Assembly (NCBI GenBank): GCA_023653785.1
Contig: JAMKCH010044044.1
Coordinates: 1-64,000, forward strand
DNA from: Ophioderma brevispina
Taxonomy: Eukaryota; Echinodermata; Ophiuroidea; Amphilepidida; Ophiodermatidae
Direction of reading: 5' to 3'
Length of the DNA stretch: 64,000 nucleotides
Part shown: piece after piece, positions 1 to 11,546 of the stretch
How the letters are laid out: every line of letters starts with the position of its first letter
Numbering within the stretch: the stretch's first letter is position 1
Made by a program: the position numbers and the translations under genes
Notes under the pieces: generated by a model
Databases searched by the model: none
What the model was told of the DNA's origin: nothing
Seen by the model: the letters and a program-made list of their open reading frames with translations, nothing else

Positions 1-210
1 TGCACATTTCCACCTCAATTTATACATACGCATATACATAGGTTTTGTTTTGTTTTATTTTGTTTTTGTTTGGGAGGGCAAAAGTCCAATTATACAATCA
101 CATGTCCCCTTCGCGTACATAGCAACAAATGCATTAACACAAATAAGAACTATTATTAGATTTGATTGTGTTGATAACATTTCCTTTTAATATATCAGCA
201 GTAGCGACCC
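1..210. other. AT-rich flank, nothing recognised
   Basis: Low-complexity T/TG-rich sequence. I see no gene or clear repeat boundary. Confidence 0.4.
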
Positions 211-1408
211 TCCAAAATCCCCATGAATCCCCTTTGGGGAAAAATTATCCAAGATGGCCGCCAAAATAGCTGATATTGCATATAATTAGCTATATCTTGG
301 CTTCTCAAGTAGATGTGTTGATGATTTTAGTCTAAATCTAAATTATCCATGTTTTCCTTTATGTTTAAATTCAAAATGGCCGCCATTACATATAATTTGC
401 TTTATCTCAACTTCAGAACAAGGAAAAAGAGGGATAATGAAACAAACAAATTATATCTAAATAAATATATATAAGCGAATAATAAAAATGACAAGAAATA
501 ATTATAAATGAATAAATATAAATAAGTGAATAAATAAATATAAATAAATAAAGAGAAATTTTGTAAAAGGGACGGGTACAAAAGACGGAACCTGAATTAT
601 GTAATAGGAAGTCCTCTTGAGGTGTTTTCACACTCAAATGTTATTTCTCCCAATTTCGGCGATTCATCTTGTATATATTTCTTTCACACTCCAGTTTCCA
701 TTTCTGGTACTTGGTTGTAAAAATAGAAATATATATGGCCTATTGTATCTATGCCCATTTCTATCAAGACGTACGTGTGTATGAGGCCTTTAATTAATCA
801 TGCGTTTAGGTGAACAGTATACGAAAACTGCATTATACTAAACTTTTTAAAACCATTTTTTCTAATGAGTATTATATTGAGCGGCGTACTGGTTCTCATT
901 GTGCAGTTTTGGGAAATTGCATTCTTATTAAGTTTGAATACATAACAGTAACACCCAAGTCATTCTTTCGAATAGACTAAAGATGAACTAAAATTACTAC
1001 TATTTGGTAATTAGAACAAGGGATTATTGGTTTTAAACAACCCTCCTATATATGCGACAGTTTGATAAATATATGTAATGGCAGCAAATTGGCAGCCATT
1101 TTGGTGGCTATTTTGGATTTTTGAGTTAAGGAAAACATCAATGATTTAGATTTAAACAAAAAATGAATTCTTTGAACCTCAAAAAATATCCAAAAACATG
1201 AGATATTATAGCTAATTATATAAATTGGCGGCCATTTTGGATTTTGGCGTGAAGGAAGTCATCAGTGATTTAGATTTGTACATAATGACCCCAAACATAT
1301 TCAAAAACACTAAAATCATCAACATCTACTTTAAAAGCTGAGATATAGCTAATTTGGCGGCCATCTTGGATAAAATTTTCTCCCCAAGGGGATTTATGGG
1401 GATTTTGG
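211..1408. mobile_element. 1.2-kb element with long terminal inverted repeats
   Basis: The left end begins CCAAAATCCCCATGAATCCC and the reverse complement of the right end begins CCAAAATCCCCATAAATCCC. Similarity continues inward for about 130 bp on each side, through AAGATGGCCGCCAAA and a GTAGATG-TTGATGATTTTAGT block. The interior repeats the 'aaaatggccgccatt' word several times and has no transposase-like frame; the open frames at 413-637 and 1495-1677 are AT-rich chance. A non-autonomous DNA transposon or foldback element is the best reading. The superfamily is not assignable and no target duplication is clear. Confidence 0.7.
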
Positions 1409-1947
1409 ATATGTTGTATGATGCATTCTGCTTATCTGATGCAAAAATCAGCTCAATAACAATTTGTTCCGGGTCAAAACCCCCAGGGACCACACTAATA
1501 TTTCACTTCTTTGAACAAAAATAAATTGAAAATTGAGGGTGGCATGTGGGCAAGGAAGTACTCAAAGTGAAGGGTAGGTGTGGTTGAAACTCCAACATTG
1601 TGCACTGCTAAAATGTGCAAAGGAGTAAACGCCCACACAAAGTATCTGATATTCAAGGCAGTCACTATACATGTCAAATCAATTACCGCATCAATTCACC
1701 TTTACCTTGATCATGTGAATAAAAGGTCTTTGTAAGCTACTGTCTGTAGGACACTCACTCACGACAACCTGATGTCCTATGGACACCCATTCTCTGATAT
1801 TAGCTGTCCTATACTGACTATTGCTGAAGGATATCGATGAAGTTATACTCTATCTGAAACAAATTAATGTGTATGACTAGGATTCATTGCAACTATCACG
1901 AAATTGAGCGTCCCCAGGTCCTAGCCTAAGACTCGAAGTACTATGCC
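1409..1947. other. Intergenic, nothing recognised
   Basis: No exon-like frame, RNA gene or repeat boundary seen. Confidence 0.4.
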
Positions 1948-2288
1948 TTAAAGGTGCATTTCGTGATTCCAGCCCCTTCTGTTTTATTCATTGTTCACTA
2001 GATATCCCCTTGAGAAAAGCTTATTCACAACTTTTAGCTGATCCCGACTTTGCGGTTTTGTGTTATTAGTAAATGCTCGTTTCCTACGGTCCCTTAGGCC
2101 AGTGTACTATAATTTCTGTCAGTTTACGGACAGAAAATACAGAATTGCGAATTACTTACAGACACGGCCGAATTTGCAGGTAAGATTTGCCACACATGGA
2201 TTACTAATGTTAACGGTTCATATGAAAATCTCAACATTTTTAGGTAAGCCGGAGGGACGAGGCTGTAGATCACGAAATATCCCTTTAA
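1948..2288. mobile_element. TTAA-bounded MITE (~340 bp)
   Basis: Left end TTAAAGGTGCATTTCGTGAT; the right end, reverse complemented, is TTAAAGGGATATTTCGTGAT. TTAA at both ends fits the TTAA target choice of piggyBac-type elements, but the superfamily is inference. A similar end (GGATCACGAAACGCACATTTAA) occurs near 17952-17983. The open frame at 2060-2320 lies inside the element and is not considered a gene. Confidence 0.6.
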
Positions 2289-2338
2289 ACACTACCAGAG
2301 GAAGACATTCGGTGAATTAAAATGCAGGCCGATTCCGA

Positions 2339-2395
2339 GCAGTCATGCGTGGTACAGTGGTTAGACCTTCACACTACAAAGTAAGTATAGTGTAG
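2339..2395 (+). repeat. Truncated tRNA-derived SINE head (possible)
   Basis: Contains TGGTACAGTGG, which fits the RNA polymerase III box A pattern. No box B follows at the expected distance, so at most this is a truncated SINE head. Confidence 0.25.
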
Positions 2396-2484
2396 ATTAT
2401 ATACCACATAAAATTATTTCTGTCATTTGATTGGTGGATACTATATCACGTGTCATAATATATTTGAGACTAGTTCCCAAAAAT

Positions 2485-2572
2485 TTCACAGGAGGGAAGA
2501 ATTCCCATAAAAAACGACTATTTCCCCCATCACGGGGAAATAGTCGGTTTTTATGCCGTGGGAACTTTTTCC
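2485..2572. repeat. Hairpin / short foldback element
   Basis: GGGAA, then AAAACGACTATTTCCCC, pairs with GGGGAAATAGTCGGTTTT and TTCCC across a loop of about 5 nt. It is either a very short palindromic MITE or an isolated inverted repeat. Confidence 0.6.
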
Positions 2573-2917
2573 CTGCGTTGGTATCTTGCATGGTCCGTGC
2601 CTCACGTTGATCATGGTGATTGATCTGACCCGATCTTTGACACTGCATCGATCGCGATCATATCTTCCGCTTGATATTTGCGTGTTTACATTTCACCGCT
2701 GGGCAATTTCCGTTGTGACTCAAAATTGAGTAATCTAGATGCCGTAGATAATACCGTAAAATAAATCATAATTATGTATAGAGCAGTTCGATAAATTTGT
2801 GGGAGTGAGCCGCGATTGGATTGAACTATGACTAGGCAAAGCCTAGGTTTGAATTGAGGCCGGTGGCCGCTGATCTCGACGAGTTCATTGGCAAGTTTTT
2901 CAAATTATATATACAAC

Positions 2918-3067
2918 AAATATTGACTGCTCTATATTCGTGAAATCGTGCAAAATACCTCCCCTCGGTGACTGGAGACCGTGGGCCTAACAGCAGGCCC
3001 ACGGTCTACAGTCACCTCGGGTACTATGTTGCACCATTTCCCTAACGAGCAGTCAATATTTGTATAA
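2918..3067. repeat. 150-bp foldback element
   Basis: Long inverted repeat. The outer arms carry ACAAATATTGACTGCTC on both strands. The inner arms are GGTGACTG-AGACCGTGGGCCT against AGGCCCACGGTCT-CAGTCACC around the 6-nt loop aacagc. A lone outer end, ACAAATATTGACTGC, recurs at about 14710, suggesting a dispersed family. Confidence 0.7.
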
Positions 3068-4029
3068 TAGCTGTGTATTGTGTTATTTATAGGTATGATT
3101 AATCGCGATTTCGAATCCCCATCATGGCGCTACTTTCACTTCAATGTGCTTTGACAATTTCTTTAGGATTTCCGAATTATATAATTATTACTTTTATCAT
3201 TAAGTGTTATTACGAAATGCATTGCATTTTAATCTCCTCCCAAAAAGATGGCTACCAAAATAAGCTTTCTTTGACAAGTGACAAACGAGTCCTTTATAGT
3301 AATTTTAGAATACTGAAACTATCTGGATATAAAATATGAAACTATCTGGATGACATAATTATTTTCTCATGCAAATATTCCATTTTTTAAATGGTTGCCA
3401 TTTTTCAAACATGTGGAGTGCAAACAGTCACAGTTGAGTAAAACTCCGATTGAGCTTGGTAATTTTTTTAATTAAGTCAACACCTGCAAAATTATTCTAA
3501 AACCCTTGTGTGTATACACATTTGAATTATTGCTACTGCAGATAGGGTTATTTTTTTTTAATTTTGTAGGTCAAAAACTCGGCATTTTTTCAACAGTTTG
3601 TCGACTTTTGGCACAAATTACAATACAAATGCACCATATTTTTTATGGTCGCCATTATGTTTTTAATTTTGAAAGTCAAACATTTTTAAATAGTCAGGCT
3701 GCCTCAGAAGTTTTTATTGACATAAGGAATAGATGGGGTGAAATTCTCAATGTCGGTTGTTATGGGTTGGGTCCTTTGGTTTTCAAAATGGCCGTCAAAA
3801 TCCTCAAAACAGACTATAAAGTGGAATATTTTCCATAATAGCTTGCACATTTGAAGTAAATTTTTTAAAATATTGCAAGCTTAACAGTCTCATAATAGTC
3901 CAGGAACTTTAGGTTTTAACCTGGAAATAAATAAGCCATAGCTGAATTTTTCAGGAGAGTGTCAGAAGGTGTTAGGGAACGACATATTAAAAGTCCCCAA
4001 GTTTCCCCCTTGTGCTTAATTTTCTACAG
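3068..4029. other. AT-rich intergenic, nothing recognised
   Basis: Contains a 110-codon open frame (3506-3838, +) of hydrophobic, low-information sequence and one copy of the 'caaaatggccg' word. I do not regard it as a gene. Confidence 0.4.
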
Positions 4030-4540
4030 GCAAAATTCAAAATGGCCGCCATTTCCCCCTAAAATTGATGATTTATCAGGTTTAACGTTTTTTTTTTTTT
4101 TTTTTTTTTTAGGAAAACAAAATTCAAAATGGCCGCCATTTTAACCAAAAATGTATGGTATCAGGTTCCAAGTACAATATAATTACATAATGCATATCAT
4201 TCAAGTACAAAAACAGTAGTTGCAGCATGGGTACATTGTGAGGTATACTACTAGTAACATTCTTGCCCTATTATTCCTGAAATCACCAACCAAAATTCAA
4301 AATGGCCGCCATTTTGACCACAATTTGATGATATCAGTTTCCTAGTACAATATAATTACATAATGCATAAAGTGCAAGTAAAAACAGTACCTGTTGCATG
4401 GGGGGGGGGGCAGAGTGAGGCATACCACTAATATTCTTGCCCTCATTTATTACTGAAATCAATAACCTGAAATTCAAAATGACATAATGTATAGAGTTCA
4501 AGTACAAATAAATGGATTCATCATAAAGTTGGAACAAATC
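4030..4540. repeat. Tandem direct repeat, unit ~170 bp
   Basis: Two and a partial third copies of a unit that starts AAATTCAAAATGGCCGCCAT, continues through AGTACAATATAATTACATAA and TTCTTGCCCT, and ends before the next AAATTCAAAATG. Starts are near 4123, 4292 and 4470. A T-run lies at about 4088-4110 and a G-run at about 4400-4410. The repeat directly precedes the CXC-family gene remnant and may be part of the same mobile element. Confidence 0.55.
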
Positions 4541-4598
4541 AGAGCAAACTCCATTCTAGTATTTGGCCAAATTATTTGGTCAGCAAGATTCAAAGTGT

Positions 4599-5400
4599 TC
4601 ATGTGGATGGATTAGTCTTCATCAGCCAGAGTACTTGCTGCTGTGTTGCTACAGGTCTCCCCCATGCAATGGCTGCATATGTCAGAGCAAACCATTCCCC
4701 TTTTCTGCAACCACAGGCATTGCCACAGCCTGATTTGCAAGTACAACTGACCAGCTTCAATAATGTTTCAGGGGCAGCAGGTTGATCGGTGGCAACTGCA
4801 ACAATAGAATGTTCATCTGTTTTCCATCCCCAGTTGGTGGGAGGCATTGAGTGACCCAACCACTGTTGGACCTGCAGATACACTCTGTACGAGTGTTGCC
4901 GAGCTGGTAGGCGGAAGACTAGCCATTGTAAAGGAGCTACTGGCTGATGCTTTAGCCACTGATCGCTTATATGCAACATATCTGTACTTATTTAGAGAAG
5001 TAAACTGCCCAGCTCCGTATAGTGCGAGTAGAAACTGTTCCCCTGCTGTGGCAACATCCTCATGGTTGCTAGAATCCGATGAAAACATGTCCATATGCGA
5101 ACACAGATTAGCATCCCGCTTCTGTGCAAGTTTTAAGGCTTTTACTTTGCCTTGTCCATATATGGCTGATGTTGTATCACATCCTGTCATCGCGTGGATG
5201 AACAGAGGATGATTGTCTGTGCTCCTAATGTTTGCTGAATGCCGCCACATGTATAGCGGCATTGGACTGCGACTGGCAAACATGTACAAGTCCAAGATGA
5301 TGTTGCTCGTGCACAACCAACAACACCAGCAAAATCGTATAGTTCCAACAAATCTACTACTGGCTTATGGTGGAGCGTTCGGCAAGGTTACACACCTTTT
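4599..5400 (-). pseudogene. Decayed gene of the GCDTTSAIYGQGK / CXC family
   Basis: Two overlapping minus-strand frames encode one protein interrupted by a frameshift near 4890. The upstream frame (5316 to about 4890) carries HAMTGCDTTSAIYGQGK, then EDVATAGEQFLLALYGAG and FTMASLPPTS. The downstream frame (about 4900 to 4599) carries ARQHSYRVYLQVQQWLG, NWGWK, AAPETLLKLVSCTCKSGC and a cysteine-rich CGNACGC stretch. A third, degraded frame before 5316 has LVLLVVHEQ, resembling the DTDLLVLL segment that comes first in this family. I know the family from many invertebrate genomes as uncharacterised proteins ending in a TSO1/tesmin-like CXC region. The D-LLVLL plus H-x3-GCD layout recalls FEN1/PIN nucleases, which is inference. 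At least two frameshifts and a missing N-terminus make it a relic. Confidence 0.7.
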
Positions 5401-8230
5401 TTCCCCTCAGGGGAAAGGGTTCATCAGTGTTGAAAGGGTTCTAAAAAGGAAATTATTTTGCTTGATTGTTGTAAGAGAAAAAAAATAACGTGATTTTCAT
5501 GCATCCCGCCCAATAAAAACCCAAATCTTGGAGAAGCTGTGTTGGAGCCCTTTTCAAAATGTATAGGCTTTTTTACAACATTTTAATCCACCGCTCTACT
5601 ACCACTTTTTGCCCCTTGTGGAAATTGGGGATTTTTTTTAAAATGATGGCTATTTTATTCAATAGTCGCTCTATAAATATACTACCACTTGTTTTCCCTG
5701 TGTACAAGTACATTGTCGCATTGGTAAAATGTTGGCTATTTAATCTTCAAAAGTTCTCTATATTATATAACCACTTGTCCCTGTATTTTTGTCCTGAGGG
5801 GGAAAAGTGGTACTATATACTATACTACCACTTTTCCCCTGTCCATTTTTGGTAATTGTCCCTCTTGGTATTCTTATCTTTTTCGCTTCTAGATATGTAC
5901 TAACCACTTTTTCCCCTCTATTTTTTTCCTGAGGGGAAAGTGGTACTATCCGCACGTATACTACCACTTTTTACCCTGTCCTTTTTGGACACTTTTGTCC
6001 TTCTTTTACAGTAAACCCCCTAGTACTAAACCCCAGTATCTACTGCACCCCCCAAAAGTATCAGCAAGCTGAGTCTGTGCCCTTCAAACGTGGGGATTCT
6101 CCCCCAGTCGTTAGAACACATTAAGAATGTTTGCTATTTATTTGGGAGGCATATCTTCGCGTCTCATATACTACCACTTTTCCCGTGTAATTATGGTACT
6201 TAAGGGGAAAAAAGTGGTACTTTTATTATGTTCGTCGCTCTATATATACTACATTTTTTTCCCTGATTTGTTTGAGGGGAAAAAGTGGGTATATTATATT
6301 ATGTTCGTCGATCTATATATATACTACCACTTTTTTCCCCTGTATTTTTTTCCTGAGGGGAAAAAAAGTGGTACTATATATTAAACTACCACTTTTTTCC
6401 CTGTCCTTTTTTGGCGATTTTGTCCTTCTTTTTAAACAGTAACCCCCGATTACTAAACCCCCTTATCTACTGCCACCCAAAAAAGCGACTCAGGCAAGCT
6501 GGGGGGGGGGGGAGTCTGTCCCGTTTCAAAAGTGGGGATTCTCCCCCAGTCGTTTCAAGAACACATAAGAATGTTGCTATGTTATTTGGGAGGAAATTAT
6601 CTTCGTCGCTATATATACTACCACTTGTTTCCCGTGGAAATGATTTCTCAGGGGAAAAAGTTTTCCCCTGTCTTTTTTTCTGAGGGGAAAAATAGTGTTA
6701 CTATATATTAGACTATCCACTGTTTCCCTGCCTTTTTTGGCAATTTTGTCCATCATTTACAGTAACCCCCTATTACTAACCCCCTTATTCTACTGTCACC
6801 CCCAAAAACTACTCAGCAACCTGAGTCTGCGCCCCCTTTTCAAGGGGGGGGCTTCTTCCCCCAGTCGTTAAAAACATTAAGAATGTTGCCTTTTCTGTGG
6901 GAGGAAATATCTTTCGTCGCTCTTATATACTCCCAACTTGTTTCCCCTGGGTCATTATTTTCCTCGGGGCAAGAAGTGGTCTATTATATTATGTTCGTCG
7001 CTTAGATATATTACCCCTTTTTTCCCCTGTGTTATTATTTTCCTCCGGGCTAACAGTGGTACACCAGACACTTCTGACCCCACGCCCCTGACCGCCCCTC
7101 TAACTCCACTACTCCACCCAACTTTTCTTCCCTGTTTTCTTTTTCCTCAGGCGGCAAAAAGAGGCTATAACTATAGTATGTTCGTCGTCTAATATACTCC
7201 CACATTGTTTTTACCTGTATTTTTTTTCCCTGAGGGGAAAAAGTGGTACTATATATTATGTTCGCGCTATAATATACTACCATTTTCCCCTGATTTTTTT
7301 CCTGAGGGGAAAAGTGGTACTATAATATATACGACACGTTTTCCAAGTCCCTGTTTTTGGCAATTTTGCCTTCTTTTCCAGTAACTCTATTACTAAACCC
7401 CTTATCTACTGTCACCCCAAAAAGCAACTCAGCAAGCTGAGTTGCCCCCTTTTCAAAATCGGGGGGGACTCCCCCAGTCGTTAGAACCACTTAAAGATGT
7501 TGCCTATTTATTTGGGAGGGAAATTATTTTCGTCGCTCTGAAATTCCTACTACACACTTTTTTCCCATGTAATGATTTTCCTCAGGGGAAAAAACCGTGG
7601 TATATATATTATGTTCGCGCTCTATATATATACCACTTTTGCCCTGTGTAATTATTGTCCTCAGGGGAAAAGTGGTACTATATACTATGTCCGTCGTCTA
7701 TATATACTACCTTTTTTCCCCTGTGATGTAATGAGGGGAAAAAGTGGTACTATATTATTTTGTTCGTCGCCTCTTATATATATACTACACTGTTGTTCCC
7801 CTGTATTGTTTTTATGAGGGAAAAAGTGCCGGTATAATATTATACTACCAGGTTTTTCCCCTGTCCTTTTTTTGGCGATTTTGTTCTGCTTTTACTAGAA
7901 CAACCCTATTACCTAAACCCCCTTATCTACTGTCACCCCCACAAGCTACTCAGACCAAGCTGAGTCTGCGGCCCCTTTTCACACGGGGGATTCTCCCCCA
8001 GTGGTTAGAACACATTAAGAATGTTGCCTATTTATTTGGGAGGAAATTATCTTCGTTTCGCTCTATATATACTACCACTTTTTCCCCTGTGTAATTATTT
8101 TTTCCCTCAGGGGAAAAAGTGGTATATATATTATGTTCGTACTCTATATATACTACCTTTTTTCCCCTGTAAATATCTTCCTCGGGAGAAAAAAGTGCGG
8201 TTACTATATATTATGTTCTCGCTCTACAGT
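5395..8230. repeat. Tandem array of palindromic units (satellite/foldback cluster)
   Basis: A degenerate unit of about 85 bp repeats throughout: ATATATACTACCACTTTTTC, CCCTGT, a short spacer, CCTGAGGGGAAAAAGTGGTA, then CTATATATTATGTTCGTCGC. Each unit is an inverted repeat, with CCACTTTTTCCCC against GGGGAAAAAGTGG. Interspersed about five times (near 5966, 6397, 6727, 7345 and 7860) is a second, ~200-bp module. It runs CCCTGTCCTTTTTTGGC, AGTAACCCCCTATTACTAA, the palindrome CTCAGCAAGCTGAG, CTCCCCCAGTCGTTAGAACA and TTATTTGGGAGGAAATTATC. Unit spacing varies and many single-base indels occur. The open frames here (for example 6127-6384 and 7744-8094) are by-products of the repeat. Confidence 0.85.
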
Positions 8231-8632
8231 GTGAGAGTCAAAAAGAATAGGACCGTGATTGATTATATGTATCAACAACCAACCTAATTGAGCGTGATTA
8301 AAAAAGTTTTGTAAAATATTTCGAAAAAACGCATTGTCTCCACTCATTCGAAAAAAAGAATCACCGAAACCTCATTCCTACCAATTGTTTATGCCTGTTT
8401 ACCGAAGGAAACCATTTATCCAGTTGTCCACGGAATGCTGAATGCTGTGAATATGTGGGAGTACATGGGAAATGACGGGGTTCATTGAAAATGTAAATGA
8501 GATTGTAAAATCCGAGTATCAGAAAACAGATAGCTGGTATGCATTCAATATAAAAAAAAAATAACCAAATCTGAAAGGTATTTCTCAAAAATAACTGGCA
8601 TATTGACGCATAACCCCGCAGACGCGCGCAAG
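8231..8632. other. Intergenic, nothing recognised
   Basis: No exon-like frame or repeat boundary seen. Confidence 0.35.
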
Positions 8633-8686
8633 ATGGATGGTAAGCCTGCTACAACACCGGGGCCTCCGTCTGCTCAGTCGTCCGCG
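8633..8686 (+). CDS. Possible first coding exon (18 codons)
   Basis: ATG at 8633 opens an 18-codon frame (MDGKPATTPGPPSAQSSA) that ends exactly at GCG followed by GTAAGG, a good splice donor. The exon and its leader are locally GC- and CpG-rich (acgcgcgcaag before the ATG) against an AT-rich background, as first exons often are. I found no second exon downstream, and the P/S/A/T-rich peptide is not diagnostic. It could be chance. If real, the gene would run toward the 3' end of the integrin gene. Confidence 0.25.
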
Positions 8687-9554
8687 GTAAGGGTATTTAG
8701 CCGGCTGACTTATGTTTTCAGTTTGTAGACTTATGGACCCATATTTTTTCACTGTGCGGGGACAATTGAATTTAAGTATTAAAGAACAATATACAGATGT
8801 TGAATCTTAAAAAATGAATGTTTATTATGGGAAATAAAAATAACAGCCAAATTTGGAAAAAAAATAAAGATTGATGACTCCTGCATTTGATTGGTTTATA
8901 TTTTGATTCGGGGGGACCATTCAGGTAAAAAAAGGGACGTACGATCTCCCTAATGGAAAAAAAAAAAACAACCGATTATCGTCATCGTCCGTCGGTTTTT
9001 GATCTTAGGGAAAAAGGGTAAATGTTGTAGTTTAGAATTAAATACCGGCTGTCTTTGGAAAAAATAATAGCACTTTGGCAGAGGGTCATATGTACAGACC
9101 TTGATTTACCATAGTCGGATTTATTATATATCGGTCGCCCCCGAAGTGCACATGATTTCTGATACCTGACACGTGACCTGTACCGGACTCACGAACCAAA
9201 ACTATAATTATCGTTACGTTTATACTAACACTACGGCCCAAAGCAGCAAGCATTCGGTATTCTCCTGTTGTCACAGCGAGCTAATCGATCAAGACTGTGA
9301 GGACTATTGACATGTGGTTCTGTACAGGGAGGGTAGGACACGATTGCTCGATTGGGGCATTGGGATTTCCAAACGGTAATTGTGACAACTTGCACATGCA
9401 TTTATATGGAAAGTTTCTTGTGTCCATGTGGACATTAAAATCACTTTAACCTTTGTTCAAAAGCATCTTCGTAATATCATGATAAATTTAAGAAAAAAAA
9501 AAATATGGAAGTTCACATCAATCATGTTTTGTTAAATTACCGGTGCAATAACTC
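8687..9554. other. Intergenic, nothing recognised
   Basis: AT-rich sequence with A-runs at about 8950 and 9490. No supported feature. Confidence 0.35.
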
Positions 9555-10910
9555 AAATTCCTCCCAACCTCGATTTGTTCCACTACTGTCCTCTGGTCTA
9601 CTTTTATTTCCATCCGCTTCACTGCCTACAATTACCGATCATTCTCTAACTCGGAACTTTTATCTTTCATTTACGCCAGCCCCTCCCCGCGTTTTCTTCT
9701 CCGTCCTCACAACTACGCTTCCCACCCCACTTCCTCGACCACCCCGTATTACCTCTCTGTCACGATCTATTTTTTCATTACCTCCAAACTTCATATCCTC
9801 CCCGTCCCCACTAAACCCTAATCCCCTTATACCACTTCTTTACTCCCTTCGCTCACGACTTCGTCATCTTCTTGCACCTCTTTTGCTTAAGTCACACTCG
9901 AAGTCCCTGTCCACCTACCTCAATCTGGGACCCTTCCTTATAATTTTCAACTCCTCATCGCTTCGGCTGTCGCATCATTCGTACCCCCCTCCCCCCCCCC
10001 ACTCCTCCACCCCCACACCTATGTTTCTAATCGACCGCCAGTACCTCTTCCGTCCTCATACTAACTTCCAGCATGCCGAACCTGTCATGTCCCCTCAACA
10101 CTTTCTCCCACCTTATACGATTACCGCCCTTTCCCCGTTCACTCTGTATGCTTCTGCTACCTTTTCCTGCCCGCATCTCCCCTGACCCCGATTGTTTCCT
10201 CGACAGCCTTCATCCTCCCATACTCAACTTGTTCCACATCCACTTCCCCCAATATGCCCCTTGTCCTTACGCACATTCAGCGCTCCCTCCGACATTGATC
10301 ATTAACCTCCCATCCCTCTTTCACCATATCGCCTCCCCCTATGCGACGACTTCTCTTTGCCACTCGGATATTAATTCTTCCTCCTTCCCCTCGCAGGTAC
10401 CCACTATCGTCACTATACCGTTATACCCTCTAACTTCTCTCCTTCCGCCCCCTCCTGTCCTAGCACTCCTCTCCCCCCCTCTCTATACTATTACTCTTCG
10501 ATTTCCTCATTATTTTCCAGACGATCGCTAATACCCCATTTTGCCGACTCTCTTTCCCATTCCTCCCCCCGTTTTTTCTTCCACTCCCATCTCAGCTTCT
10601 ATAACTGGACGAAACGACTCTACACCCCTCTGCCTTTCCGCTCTCTCCCAGCGAGGGATCGTCATCGCTCTTCCCAAATTTATTCCCTCGCGGCTTCCTC
10701 TCGCTTCCCTTCCCTACTCCATCATTCCCCATCCCCTACCCCCCATTACTCTCTCACTTTTTTGCCGTATGCTTTTCCCGACATCCATCCCCTTTCCAAT
10801 CTCTCTTCCCTTTCCCTCAAGCCTTATTCTGTTTGTTTTTCTAGTCTTTGCTCACTCCTCAATTACATTCCACTCCCTGTCTCTTCCATTATTTTTTACT
10901 ACTGTTACCG
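9555..10910 (+). repeat. Polypyrimidine-biased domain (~1.35 kb)
   Basis: The plus strand here is strikingly rich in C and T and very poor in G, with abrupt edges against AT-rich flanks. No obvious repeat period is visible. Because stop codons need purines, long Ser/Pro/Leu/Thr-rich open frames arise automatically (9505-10185, 10073-10531, 10541-11038, partly overlapping). They show no domain, so I do not call them genes. The tract could adopt triplex-type structure, could be a decayed CT-rich simple repeat, or could be a read artefact. Confidence 0.6.
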
Positions 10911-11184
10911 TTTTTCTATTTTGGCAAAACAATGGATATTGTAAAAAAATACAACATTCAAACTTAAACAACTCGTTAACGAAAAATGTATTGTCCAGAT
11001 GCCTGCATCATAATATGATAGGGGTCAACCGCTCATGACCATCCCTACCACTTTTTTTAATCGCATGGGAAAATGATTTTTTTACACTATACGATGACTT
11101 CGTAGCCGTAGAAATCTGTGGGCAATTCTTATTAATTTTGTTAATTTGAATTGCCCATACGGTTGTACAGATATATCGTCGGTG

Positions 11185-11546
11185 GGCGGAAAAACTCATT
11201 ATGTAACTCCAGAGGTCAAAATGCAAAACCAATATGTAACAAAGTGGGGGGGCCCCAGTGCTTAAAAACCTCATTATGTGCATTATGGTCACATCGGGTT
11301 CAAGCTTGAATTCAGCCAAATAGGATTAGAAATCATATGGCACCTTTATTTCAGAATCTGGAGTAAAAATAATTACCTAAGTATATTTAGAAAGGAAAAA
11401 ACCTTTCTAGTGCATGGCATTACTGCAAATTATCAGTTTTTGGGTCTCTCGAAACTGTACGATATGAGGTTGTCAGTAACCGGTTTTTCTTAACATGGGG
11501 TTTTGCTTTTAAAGGTCAAATGCACATATGAGTTTTCTCCGCCCCA
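11185..11546. mobile_element. Inverted-repeat element (~360 bp)
   Basis: Left end GGGCGGAAAAACTCATTATG. The right end, reverse complemented, is GGGGCGGAGAAAACTCATATGTGCATTTGACC. The same end motif recurs around 13050-13395. A non-autonomous TIR element is likely. Confidence 0.5.

Noticed and set aside
4576..5488. Plus-strand open frames over the CXC relic
   Set aside because: They are antisense shadows of the minus-strand frames that hold the recognisable motifs.
5559..8287. Many 60-116-codon open frames rich in Tyr/Phe/Pro
   Set aside because: All derive from the TATATACTACCAC/CCCC palindromic repeat read in different frames.
9505..11038. Three long Ser/Pro/Leu-rich plus-strand open frames
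   Set aside because: They follow from the near absence of purines, and so of stop codons, on this strand; no domain, splice or codon signal supports them.
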